A stretch of 34,741 bases of DNA from Ignavibacteriales bacterium (lineage in GTDB: Bacteria > Bacteroidota > Ignavibacteria > UBA10030), in the NCBI GenBank assembly GCA_016192345.1, contig JACPUH010000024.1:1-34741 (forward strand), in the 5' to 3' direction. Both the position numbers and the translations under genes were made by a program. The first letter of the stretch is position 1. Each line of letters opens with the position of its first letter. The notes under the pieces are model-generated. The model had not been told where the DNA came from. It did not search any database and saw only the letters and a program-made list of their open reading frames with translations. Below, in pieces: positions 1 to 8,974 of the stretch.

Positions 1-1
1 C

Positions 2-1246
2 CAGCTCCAGGCGCAGGCACAAGGGGTGGTCAACCTTGCTTTGCTTGCTCCACAGCACGAGGGAATAGCTCCATCCATTTTCTATGTTGACAGTGCCGGG
101 GGGCATTGGGTGGGGGATCAGGCATGGGGAGGAATCTCGAACGGCGAGTACCTCTCGATGGTCCATAACGCATGGACAAACTACTGGTTGTTACAATGGG
201 CCGATCTTCTGCCGGAACGAAAAGCCGAACTGGAGAACTACGCAAGAGCGTTTGCGGATTTCCTGGTCGCTCGTCAACAACCATCCGGCGTTCTCTCCTC
301 ATGGTATCACCCGGAGACGCTTGTGCCCGCGGAAGAACTGCGCGACGAGAATGCGGAGACGGCCGGCGCAGCACTGTTGCTCGCGGAAGTGTTCGCACGA
401 ACAAAGGAGGAGCGATACCTTGCGGCTTCGGAGCGGGCGATGCAGTACGTGTTTAAGAATATTCTTCCGGAGCATAAATGGTTTGATTACGAGACGTTCT
501 TCTCCTGCTCGCGCAAGCCGTTGGGTTTCTTCGATTCCTACACACAGCAGCACCCCCAGAACACTCTTTCCATGCAGCAGGCGGCCGAGGCGTGCTACGA
601 GCTCTTTCGTTTGACGAAGAACGATCTGTACCGTGTAAAAGGAGCGGAGATCATAGATTACCTCTCCCTCTCTCAACAGGTCTGGAGTCCCGCATGGCTC
701 TCGTGTGAGTTGTTCGGGGGTTTCGGTGTCCAGAACACGGACGGTGAGTGGAGCGATTCACGGCAGGGGTACTTTGCCGTGACATTCATGAACTATTACG
801 AGTTGACCGGCGAGCGGGAATATTTTGAACGGGGCGTGGCGGCCTTACGCGCGATGTTCTCGCTGTTCGAATCCCCCGAATCCCCGCGGACGGCGGAAAA
901 CTATGCGCATTCAGCGCTTGACCAGCTCGCCGGGGTTACGGGGTTGCATTGGGGGACCGGAAGCTCGGTCGTTTCCATTCACCTGATCACGGCACGGTAC
1001 GGAGACGCCTACGTCAACGTAGAACAGAAGTGGGGGGTCGGGATCGACGGATGCCGCATCCCGGAGGTCAGGATCAACGGCAATCGCATGGAGGTGACAT
1101 TGCTGGATAATGTGAACAGCCCCCGATCCATTCAACTGAAATTTGACAAAATGGATGACACACAGTATGAAGTCATTGTGAACGGTGTTTCGTACGGGAA
1201 GAAAATGAAAGATGAACTGTCAAAAGGATTGGCGATCGGCCTATGA
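2..1246 (+). CDS. alpha/alpha-toroid (six-hairpin) carbohydrate-active protein, 5' truncated
   Basis: The reading frame is open to the first base of the window, so the true start lies upstream; a GTG at 26 is only the first possible in-window start. About 415 residues are visible. Repeated helical pairs rich in aromatic residues (for example around NAWTNYWLLQWADLL and VTFMNYYELTGEREYF) give the pattern of an alpha/alpha-barrel glycosidase or lyase, and the last 60-70 residues (VEVTLLDN-like strands, then QYEVIVNGVSYG) look like a small beta domain. No catalytic motif can be assigned with confidence and the N-terminus, where a signal peptide would be, is missing. Its stop overlaps the next start (ATGA at 1243-1246), suggesting translational coupling to the propeller protein and a role in the same glycan system. 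It could be a six-hairpin glycosidase, epimerase-like or lyase-like protein; I do not recognise the exact family. Confidence 0.6.
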   Translation, partial: QLQAQAQGVVNLALLAPQHEGIAPSIFYVDSAGGHWVGDQAWGGISNGEYLSMVHNAWTNYWLLQWADLLPERKAELENYARAFADFLVARQQPSGVLSSWYHPETLVPAEELRDENAETAGAALLLAEVFARTKEERYLAASERAMQYVFKNILPEHKWFDYETFFSCSRKPLGFFDSYTQQHPQNTLSMQQAAEACYELFRLTKNDLYRVKGAEIIDYLSLSQQVWSPAWLSCELFGGFGVQNTDGEWSDSRQGYFAVTFMNYYELTGEREYFERGVAALRAMFSLFESPESPRTAENYAHSALDQLAGVTGLHWGTGSSVVSIHLITARYGDAYVNVEQKWGVGIDGCRIPEVRINGNRMEVTLLDNVNSPRSIQLKFDKMDDTQYEVIVNGVSYGKKMKDELSKGLAIGL

Positions 1247-2292
1247 TGAAGGTGAAGAAGAATAGTCAGGAGTTTCCGCTGATTCTTCGAGTGGAAAAAA
1301 GAATGAGCAGCTGGTTGGTGGCTGTCCTGCTCACCGGACTGGTACTGTCTGAACCCCTCGTTGCCCGGCAGGAGACCGTTTATATGGCGGTTCTCAATTC
1401 CCGCAAGCATCGGATCGGAGCCCTTGATAACCCGACTGTCGGGTTGTTCGTCAGCACCGATGCCGGGGCTAGTTGGCAACATAAGGGATGGACCGGATAT
1501 ATCAGGACGTTCTACACCGAAGCGGGATCGAACGGGACCATCTGGTCGGCTTGCGGGAATGGTGTCCTTCGCTCCACGGACAACGGGAAAACCTGGCGTA
1601 TCACAACGGGGGGAGATGTGACGGAAGTTTTGAAGGTGAAGGTCAGTCCATCAAGTCCGAAGACGGTGTACGCGGCAACGGCGTACGGCGTGTTCAAATC
1701 AACGGACCATGGCACCACCTGGCAGCAAAGAAACAAGGGATTCGGCAAACCGTTTGTTGCGGATCTGCTGATTGACCGTTCGAATGAGAAGCGAGTCTTT
1801 GCTGCGACGGAGGAGGGAGTCTTCGTAAGTTCAAACGGTGGCGACCAGTGGCGGGTTGCCGGTTTGAAGGGAAAGGGAATCCGTTTCATCGCCCAGGATC
1901 CGGGAAACACCGCAAGGCTTCTTGTTGGAACGGAGGAAGATGGGATCAATATCTCCGAAGATGGTGGAAAGACATGGTATCCTTCGAACACCGGTCTTCG
2001 TCATCTGACGGTGTATGTTATCGCGATGGACCCATGGGCTCCTGCGAAGGTCTATCTTGGAACGCACGGAGGGGGGGTCTATCGGTCGGATGATGGCGGG
2101 AAATCGTGGACACAGAAAAGCGAAGGATTGCAAAATCCAGACGTCCATGCCCTCAGTGTGATTCCCTCGAGCTCCAACACCATCCTCGCCGGAACGTTGA
2201 ACGGTGGTTTGTACCGCAGCGTGGATGGAGGCGAAACATGGCAGTTCAACAGTCAGGAGGAAGCACAAGTGTGGGGGCTTTCGGTCCGATGA
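1243..2292 (+). CDS. secreted BNR/Asp-box seven-bladed propeller protein (paralogue 1)
   Basis: 349 residues. Seven Asp-box motifs of the form S/T-x-D-x-G-x-T/S-W are visible (STDAGASW, STDNGKTW, STDHGTTW, SSNGGDQW, SEDGGKTW, SDDGGKSW, SVDGGETW), spaced about one per 40-45 residues, which predicts a seven-bladed beta-propeller of the sortilin/sialidase-like BNR type. A hydrophobic stretch (SSWLVAVLLTGLVL) ends near residue 42, so it is probably exported. The ATG at 1243 overlaps the upstream stop; an internal ATG at 1303 (residue 21) would give a more compact signal peptide and is a real alternative. It is clearly paralogous to the proteins at 4064 and 5110. Asp-box proteins are not necessarily enzymes; with no sialidase Arg triad or FRIP motif evident, a glycan-binding or scaffold role beside the lyase-like protein encoded next is the more cautious reading. 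Confidence 0.85.
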   Translation: MMKVKKNSQEFPLILRVEKRMSSWLVAVLLTGLVLSEPLVARQETVYMAVLNSRKHRIGALDNPTVGLFVSTDAGASWQHKGWTGYIRTFYTEAGSNGTIWSACGNGVLRSTDNGKTWRITTGGDVTEVLKVKVSPSSPKTVYAATAYGVFKSTDHGTTWQQRNKGFGKPFVADLLIDRSNEKRVFAATEEGVFVSSNGGDQWRVAGLKGKGIRFIAQDPGNTARLLVGTEEDGINISEDGGKTWYPSNTGLRHLTVYVIAMDPWAPAKVYLGTHGGGVYRSDDGGKSWTQKSEGLQNPDVHALSVIPSSSNTILAGTLNGGLYRSVDGGETWQFNSQEEAQVWGLSVR

Positions 2293-4064
2293 AAACAACA
2301 TTCCCTATCCTTCTCCTCGTCATGGTGAGGGCTGTTGCTCCGGCGCAGTCCGTGTTTGAACAACGCCATGCCGAGGTGGTGCGTGTAGCCAGCGATGAGC
2401 GCGATCGAAGTTTTTCGACCATTACGGCAAAACTCAAGACCGGGAACGATGTCCCTTATGCCCTCGCCATGCTCGATTCACTGACCAAGGACGAGGCGAT
2501 CGGCGGTATGTTCTACTCGTACTCTCTGATCGGCTGTTACCTGCATACGCAGGATCTTCTCCCGGATTCCCTCAAACGGAAAGTCCGTGAAGCGTACCGG
2601 ACACGGACGATGTATCGCGGGGATACCGAAAACCACTGGGTGATGTATTACACGGGACTGTATCTCGCGGCCCAGACATGGCCCGACGAGGAGGGTTCAC
2701 GATGGTTCAACGGGAGAAGCTCGTCGGAGAATTTTCAAGAGGCACGCGACTGGCTGGATCATTGGATTACGATTTCGAGCACCAGAGGACAGGGAGAGTT
2801 TGATTCGCCGACCTACATCACCACATTCATGACGCCCATGGTGGTGTTGTACGATTTTGCCCTGGACCCGGTGATGAAGAAAAAGGCACAGATGATGCTC
2901 GATCTTCTGTTTGTCGATTTTGCTGCGGAACATCTGCAGGGGAATTACGGCGGAGGGCACAGCCGAGATTATCCCGAGGATATCATCAACCCGCTCGCGG
3001 CGCCAAGCACCTTCTGGGCCTGGCTCTATTTCGGTGAACCGGGTTTCCCGCCGTGGGTCGAAACCCGCTACCGTCCCCGGCATCGGAGTGGATGGGAGCC
3101 GGTCTTTGGAGCCGTCAGCTCATACCGGTTGCCGGACATTATCTATCGTATCGCCACCGATCGGACCACCCCCTACGTCCACACGGAAACGAAGCGTGTG
3201 CGGAATGTCATCCGCTTCGGCAAGGAGTTGAACCCCCCGGCCTTTAAATACACGTACGTGACAAAGAACTATATCCTCGGTTCGCTCCATGGCGGCATCC
3301 TCCAGCCGATCCAGCAGCACACATGGGATGTCACCTATGTCTCCGACAAGCCAAACAATACGATCTTCACGCTCCATCCCTTTTATTCCGGCAAGGAGCT
3401 TGCGATGTTCTTTCCGGAAGAGGAGAAGTTCCTGTCGGATGAAGTGGACCGGTACCATAAGGTTTATACCAATCCCAATAAATGGAACTCCAGCTCGCCG
3501 TACGAGCAGACGTTCCAGCATAAGAACGCGCTGATCGTTCTGTACCATATCGAACAAGGTGTCAAACAACCTCACATCAACGGGTTTTTCCCAAAGAACC
3601 TTGATGAGTTTGTCAGGAATGCATCCGGCTGGATTTTCTGCCGCGCCGGCGGAACGTACGTTGCCATCTATCCGCTTAAGCCCTATCAATGGATGGAGGA
3701 AGAGGTCAACTGGCGGCTGCGGAGTCATGAGTTGAACAACGGATTTGTCGTTGAGGTCGGATCGCTTGATGAAGATGGATCGTTTGAGGCATTTCAAAAA
3801 CGACTCCGGCTAAAGAAACCAGAGTACAGTGGTTTTGACTCAAACCGGACAGTGGAGTATATCACCCGAAATGGAGATCGAATGAAGTTCACGTTTGGTG
3901 GAGAACGGGTCCTCAACGGACGACATCACAGCTTCAAAGAGTACGGGTTTTTCAACGGTCCCTTTGTTCAGAGTAAACTCGGAAGCGGGGTCATCCGGAT
4001 GAAGTATAAAAATCAGACCCGAACCCTGAATTTCAATAACGTCTCTCTTGTGGATACACCGTAA
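2289..4064 (+). CDS. secreted toroid plus beta-sandwich protein, putative polysaccharide lyase-like (paralogue A)
   Basis: The frame is open from 2106, but the ATG at 2289 is chosen because it overlaps the upstream stop (ATGA) and begins a clear signal peptide (MKTTFPILLLVMVRAVAPAQS). The product is 591 residues. Residues about 30-340 are helical with conserved aromatic/charged motifs GDTENHW (111-117) and GQGEFDSP (167-174); residues about 370-590 are beta-rich with a closing MKYKNQTRTLNF strand. An NHW motif in a helical toroid followed by a C-terminal beta-sandwich recalls alginate-lyase and heparinase-type polysaccharide lyases, but the family is not one I can name. It is about as long as, and strongly similar to, the protein at 6176 (same GDTENHW, GQGEFDSP, FAAEHL, FQHKN and ILQPIQQHTW motifs). 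It is flanked on both sides by Asp-box propellers. Lyase function is inference from fold and motifs. Confidence 0.75.
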   Translation: MKTTFPILLLVMVRAVAPAQSVFEQRHAEVVRVASDERDRSFSTITAKLKTGNDVPYALAMLDSLTKDEAIGGMFYSYSLIGCYLHTQDLLPDSLKRKVREAYRTRTMYRGDTENHWVMYYTGLYLAAQTWPDEEGSRWFNGRSSSENFQEARDWLDHWITISSTRGQGEFDSPTYITTFMTPMVVLYDFALDPVMKKKAQMMLDLLFVDFAAEHLQGNYGGGHSRDYPEDIINPLAAPSTFWAWLYFGEPGFPPWVETRYRPRHRSGWEPVFGAVSSYRLPDIIYRIATDRTTPYVHTETKRVRNVIRFGKELNPPAFKYTYVTKNYILGSLHGGILQPIQQHTWDVTYVSDKPNNTIFTLHPFYSGKELAMFFPEEEKFLSDEVDRYHKVYTNPNKWNSSSPYEQTFQHKNALIVLYHIEQGVKQPHINGFFPKNLDEFVRNASGWIFCRAGGTYVAIYPLKPYQWMEEEVNWRLRSHELNNGFVVEVGSLDEDGSFEAFQKRLRLKKPEYSGFDSNRTVEYITRNGDRMKFTFGGERVLNGRHHSFKEYGFFNGPFVQSKLGSGVIRMKYKNQTRTLNFNNVSLVDTP

Positions 4065-5065
4065 TGCTGCTTCTCCTACTGATACTGTTTCAGGTGATTG
4101 AGAGTCCGCAGTATAAGAGAGTCGGGGGGTCGGTGAACCAACTGCGCCCCGCCCTCTATGCTGCAGTGTATATCAACAAAGGGTCCACCTCAGTAGGATC
4201 ACTCTCGTCGATAGGTCTCTTCCGGCGGTATGAAGGGGACACGGCCTGGGTGAACTTACGGCCAAATACGATTACGCCGGGAATGGGATTCACGTCGTTT
4301 GGAGATCGCCATCAACTGTACCTTGCCGGGGGAAACGGACTTCATCGTTCAACAGACGAGGGGAGGACCTGGAGGGTTCTTACAGGTTGGAGAACAAAGG
4401 AAGTTCTCTCTGTTGCACTTGATCCTGCCGACTCCCTGCGGCTGTACATCTCGACCCCTTTCGGCGTGTACCGGTCGACGGACGGGGGGAGCACGTGGAT
4501 TGAGAAAATGAGGGGTTTCAAGACGTGGTTCGTAAGGCGCGTGATCCTCGATCGCGTGAATCGTAACATGTTATATGCAACAGGCGAAGATGCACTCTAC
4601 CGCTCGATGGATGGCGCTGAAACATGGAAGCAACTGAGCATCGGTGTTCCGGGGATCAAGTGGGTTATGCAGCATCCGGCGGATTCGAACCTGTTGTTGG
4701 TAGGAACGGAGGATCATGGCGTCCGGTACTCCACGGACCGGGGGGAAACCTGGAAGCAGGCGGCAGGACTGGATACCTCCGCAGTCTATACGCTGGCCTC
4801 TACCCGGGACGGAAGTGCGCTCTATGCTGCCGGTTTTCAAACAGGTGTATGGAGGAGTATGGACAAGGGCGCTACATGGAGCCAGGTTTGGAAGGCTCCC
4901 GATTTCGATGCAATCTATTCCGTCTGTGTCAATCCGCGCAATCCAGAGCACCTGATGGCAGGGACGAACGGTTCCGGAGTGTCTGAGTCCTTCGACAACG
5001 GCCGGTTGTGGCATGATGCAGGGTTGCCCAACGCCATCGTGCGGCAAGTTGTGATGTATCCTTAG
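4064..5065 (+). CDS. BNR/Asp-box propeller protein (paralogue 2)
   Basis: 333 residues, starting at an ATG that shares one base with the upstream stop (TAATG), so translation is probably coupled to the lyase-like gene. Asp-boxes STDEGRTW, STDGGSTW, SMDGAETW, STDRGETW, SMDKGATW and SFDNGRLW are visible, with a degenerate first one (YEGDTAWV), giving the same seven-blade layout as the proteins at 1243 and 5110. The N-terminus is short and hydrophobic (MLLLLLILFQVI) with no basic n-region, so export is less certain than for its two paralogues; either an unusual signal sequence or a mis-set start is possible, though no better upstream start fits the overlap. The role is unknown; the position between two lyase-like genes suggests substrate binding or assembly at the cell surface or in the periplasm. 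Confidence 0.8.
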   Translation: MLLLLLILFQVIESPQYKRVGGSVNQLRPALYAAVYINKGSTSVGSLSSIGLFRRYEGDTAWVNLRPNTITPGMGFTSFGDRHQLYLAGGNGLHRSTDEGRTWRVLTGWRTKEVLSVALDPADSLRLYISTPFGVYRSTDGGSTWIEKMRGFKTWFVRRVILDRVNRNMLYATGEDALYRSMDGAETWKQLSIGVPGIKWVMQHPADSNLLLVGTEDHGVRYSTDRGETWKQAAGLDTSAVYTLASTRDGSALYAAGFQTGVWRSMDKGATWSQVWKAPDFDAIYSVCVNPRNPEHLMAGTNGSGVSESFDNGRLWHDAGLPNAIVRQVVMYP

Positions 5066-5109
5066 ATCAATGAGGTCATTCTTTTATCCAACGACAAGGT
5101 GAATTCAGA

Positions 5110-6114
5110 ATGAAATCATTCGCTTGTTCCATTCTTCTTCTCATGCTGTTCCTGGGTGTCGCTGTCCTGGAGGCGCGTCAATCGACGGTGTACGCCTCCG
5201 TTGTTTCGACCAAGTTGTTTGTGGTTGGTGCTCCCAATCCCCAAACCGGATTATTTTACCAGAAAACATCCGACGACACTCTCTGGCAACACACCGGCAG
5301 GAACAATATCCGGGCCTTTGGTGTCGATGTGCACACCCCCTCGAAGGGGAACGTTCTCTGTATCGCGTCAGGCAATGGCGTTCATCAAAGTGTTGATGGG
5401 GGAAAGACCTGGAAGATCACGACGGGATGGCGCATCACGGAAGTGTTGTCCGTTGCGATTGATCCCCGGGCCGCAAAGACCTTGTATTGTTCCACTCCCT
5501 ACGGTGTGTACAAAACGACCGACGGCGGAACGACATGGAACGAACGGACCAACGGGATGGGAACGATCTTTGTACAAACCGTCACCATCGACCGGAACAA
5601 TCCTGAAAGGCTGTATTGCGCCACCGAGGAGGGGGTCTATCGAAGCGAGGACGGCGCAGGAACGTGGAAAAAGACTGGGCTTCACGTCGGCGGCGTACGG
5701 TCCCTTGCGCAGCATCCGGTCAATTCCGACGTGTTATTTGTCGGAACCGACGACTTTGGTATCTATGCGACAACCAACGGCGGCAAATACTGGGAAAAGA
5801 TGGCGGCCGGTCTCGACCATGTGGCGTTCTACACCATGGTTTTTGATCCAACGAACCCCGATGTCATGTATGCCGGCGGATATAGTACCGGTGTGTACAA
5901 ATCCGTGGACGGGGGGAAAAGCTGGCAGCGGATGAATGACGGATTGACGAACCTCAATGTGCACGCAATTGCCGTCGATCCGACGAATGGAAACCGGGTC
6001 TATGCCGGGACGATGTTCGGCGGCATCTTCAAGTCGGAGAACGGCGGCACAACTTGGCGCTACGCGGGGTTGAGCGGTGCACAGGTGTGGACGATGACGG
6101 TTCAGCCATTTTAA
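5110..6114 (+). CDS. secreted BNR/Asp-box propeller protein (paralogue 3)
   Basis: 334 residues with a clean signal peptide (MKSFACSILLLMLFLGVAV, cleavage probably after LEA). Asp-boxes SVDGGKTW, TTDGGTTW, SEDGAGTW, TTNGGKYW, SVDGGKSW and SENGGTTW plus a degenerate first copy (SDDTLWQ) indicate seven blades. It resembles the protein at 1243 most closely: both carry GNGV, TEVL, ATEEGV, VGT and a C-terminal AQVW. It is separated by 44 bases from the preceding gene, with a weak AAGGTG about 10 bases before the start. The bases around its start (TTCAGAATGAAATC, 5104-5117) are identical to those around the start of the next gene at 6176. An enzymatic sialidase function is not supported by visible catalytic residues; glycan binding is the likeliest role. 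Confidence 0.85.
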   Translation: MKSFACSILLLMLFLGVAVLEARQSTVYASVVSTKLFVVGAPNPQTGLFYQKTSDDTLWQHTGRNNIRAFGVDVHTPSKGNVLCIASGNGVHQSVDGGKTWKITTGWRITEVLSVAIDPRAAKTLYCSTPYGVYKTTDGGTTWNERTNGMGTIFVQTVTIDRNNPERLYCATEEGVYRSEDGAGTWKKTGLHVGGVRSLAQHPVNSDVLFVGTDDFGIYATTNGGKYWEKMAAGLDHVAFYTMVFDPTNPDVMYAGGYSTGVYKSVDGGKSWQRMNDGLTNLNVHAIAVDPTNGNRVYAGTMFGGIFKSENGGTTWRYAGLSGAQVWTMTVQPF

Positions 6115-6175
6115 TTTACAGCGGGGTTGCCGGCACACGTGACCCATCAACGATTATTTCAAAAGGACATTCAGA

Positions 6176-7996
6176 ATGAAATCTCTCCTCGTTTTCGGTT
6201 GCATGGTGGTTCTCTGCGTGAGCGGTGCGTCCGCTCAGATGGTGGATCGGGCCACGTATCTGAAGGAATTTCAACAGCGGGTGAAGTACCTGGAAACGGT
6301 GTACGATACGTCGCAGTCTGTGGGATTCTACCAGATCGCGGCACGCTATAAACTCAATTCAAACATTCGTCAGGCCGACAGCATGTTTGTAGAAGCACTC
6401 AGAGTTCCGACCAACGATATGTTCTGGATGTTCCCGGTCATCGGGGCCTATATCCATGGGAAGGACAAGATGTCCCCGGAGACCAAAGCGGTCGTGCGCA
6501 ACGCATGGAAAACATACGCTCCGTACCGGGGGGACACGGAAAACCACTGGGCAATGTATTATTCCTCTCTTTTCCTTGCGGCGGAACAGTGGCCGAACCT
6601 CCCCGGTTCGGAGTGGTACAACGGTAAATCCTCCGATGAAAACCGGAAGGAAGCAAGAGAATATCTCTTCGATTGGGCGCGTATCACCACCACCATCGGT
6701 CAAGGAGAATTCGACTCGCCCGATTATTTTGCGGAGTACGCCATTTCAACCATCCTTCTTGCCCAGTTCGCCCAGGATCCACAAGTGAAGCAACTCGGGT
6801 CCATGATGTCGGAATACATCTTTGCTGATTTCGCCGCGGAGCATCTGGATGGACAGTATTTGGGAGGATTTAGCCGCATTTATCAGCCTGCTGTCTACAA
6901 ACCGCTGATGTCAACGGCCTCGGGGTTTGCCTGGCTCTATTTTGGAACGGGAGAACGAACGTCCTCGGGATGGATTATGGTGCCCGCTCTTTCCGGCTAT
7001 GAACTTCCGGAAATAATTTATCAAATCGCGCTGGACCGGAGCAAAACGTACATCCAGAAAGAACGAAAACGTGTCCGCAATGTAATCCGGTACGGGAATG
7101 AAAAAAATCCTCCGGTCTACAAATACACGTATGTGACAAAGGATTACGGCATGGGTTCCCTGATGGGGGGAATCCTTCAGCCTATTCAACAACATACCTG
7201 GGGCGTGCGGTACACGTACGGGCGGCCGTATACCACAATCTTTGGCTTGCATCCGTATTGGTCCGGCATGGAACTCGGTATGTTCTTCCCCGAGGAGGTG
7301 AAAACCCTCATCGCCGATGTTGTAGCGTCGAAAGGGACGTACAATAATCCCAATAAGTGGACAAGCGCGTCGCCGTTCGAGCGGACGTTTCAGCATAAAA
7401 ATACTCTCATCGCGCTCTATGATATTGCCCCCGGAACAACGGCAGAGCATATCAATGGGCTTTTTCCCCGCAACCTCGAAGAGCGGATCATCGATCCGTC
7501 AGGGTGGATTGTCTGCAAGGCCGGCGACACATACGTCGGGTGGTATCCCCTCCAGGAGTACGAGTGGAAGGAAGAGCTTGAGACACCGGCAAACGCCTTG
7601 AACGACGGCGGACGCCCGCAGTTGGAACGGGTGAAAGAAACCGGAATCTGGCGCCTGCGCAGTTACAAATTGCAGAACGGCTACGTGGTGGAGGTGCGGT
7701 CGAAGGATGAGATCGGATCGTTTGAACGATTCCATGCCGCTCTGAAGAAGTCAGTTCCCAAGGGGACGATGAAACCGGGGGCTGTCTCGGTCGATTACAC
7801 GACGATCGGTGGCGAAAAGATGCATTTCAGATTCCCGGAAGAGCGGAAGTTGAACGGGAAGGTCGTCGACCTTTCCAAAACCAAATTGTTTGAGGGTCCC
7901 TATCTGCATGCGGAGGTGGGAAGCCAGAAATTGACCATGACGTACAAGAACAAAAAACGGGTTTTGGATTTCAAGACATTAACGGTGACGGAGTAA
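6176..7996 (+). CDS. secreted toroid plus beta-sandwich protein, putative polysaccharide lyase-like (paralogue B)
   Basis: 606 residues. A signal peptide (MKSLLVFGCMVVLCVSGASA, cleavage near residue 20) is followed by a helical domain with RGDTENHW (118-125), GQGEFDSP (175-182) and FADFAAEHLDG (217-226), then a beta-rich C-terminal half with FQHKN and a closing MTYKNKKRVLDF strand. Motif order and spacing match the protein at 2289 throughout, so the two are duplicates that have diverged substantially. Conserved Asn-123, His-124, Glu-178, Asp-180, Arg-234 and Tyr-236 are candidate active-site residues. AAAGGACAT lies 5-13 bases before the start and serves as the ribosome binding site. Toroid plus beta-sandwich architecture with an NHW motif suggests a polysaccharide lyase or related enzyme; no experimentally characterised family is recognised and a non-lyase function remains possible. 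Confidence 0.78.
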   Translation: MKSLLVFGCMVVLCVSGASAQMVDRATYLKEFQQRVKYLETVYDTSQSVGFYQIAARYKLNSNIRQADSMFVEALRVPTNDMFWMFPVIGAYIHGKDKMSPETKAVVRNAWKTYAPYRGDTENHWAMYYSSLFLAAEQWPNLPGSEWYNGKSSDENRKEAREYLFDWARITTTIGQGEFDSPDYFAEYAISTILLAQFAQDPQVKQLGSMMSEYIFADFAAEHLDGQYLGGFSRIYQPAVYKPLMSTASGFAWLYFGTGERTSSGWIMVPALSGYELPEIIYQIALDRSKTYIQKERKRVRNVIRYGNEKNPPVYKYTYVTKDYGMGSLMGGILQPIQQHTWGVRYTYGRPYTTIFGLHPYWSGMELGMFFPEEVKTLIADVVASKGTYNNPNKWTSASPFERTFQHKNTLIALYDIAPGTTAEHINGLFPRNLEERIIDPSGWIVCKAGDTYVGWYPLQEYEWKEELETPANALNDGGRPQLERVKETGIWRLRSYKLQNGYVVEVRSKDEIGSFERFHAALKKSVPKGTMKPGAVSVDYTTIGGEKMHFRFPEERKLNGKVVDLSKTKLFEGPYLHAEVGSQKLTMTYKNKKRVLDFKTLTVTE

Positions 7997-8030
7997 CAGA
8001 CTTCCTCATGCGGGAAGTCGTTGAGCAATC

Positions 8031-8972
8031 GTGAACAATCAATCCCATTTCGATGTTGTTGTGGCCGGTCTGGCGGTTGCCGATGTGATCGGCCGCCCGA
8101 TCGACCTCAAAAGTTTTCCCCGTCCGGGGGGATTGAAGTTTCTCGATTCCGTCACACTGACAACCGGGGGAAATGTCTCCAATGTCGGGATCGACCTGGC
8201 CCGGCTCGGGTTTCGTACAGCGGCCATTACGCGCGTCGGCAATGATTCGCTTGGCCGGTTCATCACCCAGCACTATCGTGCGCACGGCGTGGACACCGAG
8301 GGGGTCATCGTGGATGCCAACGCGCAAACCTCCGCGACAATGGTGTGTGTCGGACCGGACGGTGAACGCTCGTTCCTCCACACGCGCGGGTGCATGGCGA
8401 ATTTCCGTGCCCAGGATGTGCTCGATCATCTTCCCTTGGTCAAAAAGGCGAAGGTTCTGGCGTTTGGGTATCTTGGGCTTCTTCCTGAAACCGAAAAGGA
8501 ATTTGGCCCCCTGTTTCAAGCAGTGAAAGAGAAAACCTCCGTGAAGATCCTTCTGGACACGGGAGGACATCCGCGTGCGTCGTTGAGAGCCATGAAAAGC
8601 TTTCTTCCTCTGGTCGACTATTTTTTGCCAAGCTATGAGGAGGCTGCCGAACTCACGGGCAAAACCGGGCCGGAGGAAATCGTCCGTTTCCTGCGGAAGG
8701 CCGGGGCGGCAGGTATTATCGGGATAAAATTAGGAAATAAGGGAGCTTACCTTGCCGATGGAACAACGACCTGGAGCATCAAGCCAGCACGGGTGAAGAA
8801 CGTGGTTGATGCAACCGGCGCCGGGGACGCGTTCGTGGCCGGATTTCTGGCGGCCACCCTGAGAGGATTCAACGCGGCCGAGGCGGCTCAAAAGGCTGCA
8901 ACCATTGCCGCGAGTTGTGTCACCGCTGTCGGGGCATCGACCGCGATCAAGGCGTTTGAACGGTACCCCTGA
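8031..8972 (+). CDS. PfkB/ribokinase-family sugar kinase
   Basis: 313 residues from a GTG start (34 bases after the previous stop). The N-terminal PfkB signature TTGGNVSNVGIDLARLG (residues 44-60) and the C-terminal ATP/catalytic signature DATGAGDAFVAGF (260-272) are both intact; Asp-266 is the expected catalytic base. The enzyme should phosphorylate a sugar or nucleoside hydroxyl using ATP in the cytoplasm. Substrate cannot be read from sequence; candidates are fructose, mannose-derived hexoses, ribose or 2-keto-3-deoxy sugar acids. The next gene, a GH38 alpha-mannosidase, starts only two bases after its stop, so the two are almost certainly co-expressed and the kinase probably handles a sugar released by that or a neighbouring glycosidase. 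A GGGAAG 13 bases upstream of the GTG is a weak ribosome binding site. Confidence 0.88.
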   Translation: MNNQSHFDVVVAGLAVADVIGRPIDLKSFPRPGGLKFLDSVTLTTGGNVSNVGIDLARLGFRTAAITRVGNDSLGRFITQHYRAHGVDTEGVIVDANAQTSATMVCVGPDGERSFLHTRGCMANFRAQDVLDHLPLVKKAKVLAFGYLGLLPETEKEFGPLFQAVKEKTSVKILLDTGGHPRASLRAMKSFLPLVDYFLPSYEEAAELTGKTGPEEIVRFLRKAGAAGIIGIKLGNKGAYLADGTTTWSIKPARVKNVVDATGAGDAFVAGFLAATLRGFNAAEAAQKAATIAASCVTAVGASTAIKAFERYP

Positions 8973-8974
8973 AG

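Noticed and set aside
2106..2288. N-terminal extension of the first toroid protein
   Set aside because: These 61 codons overlap the end of the propeller gene in another frame; the ATG at 2289 starts a signal peptide and forms an ATGA overlap.
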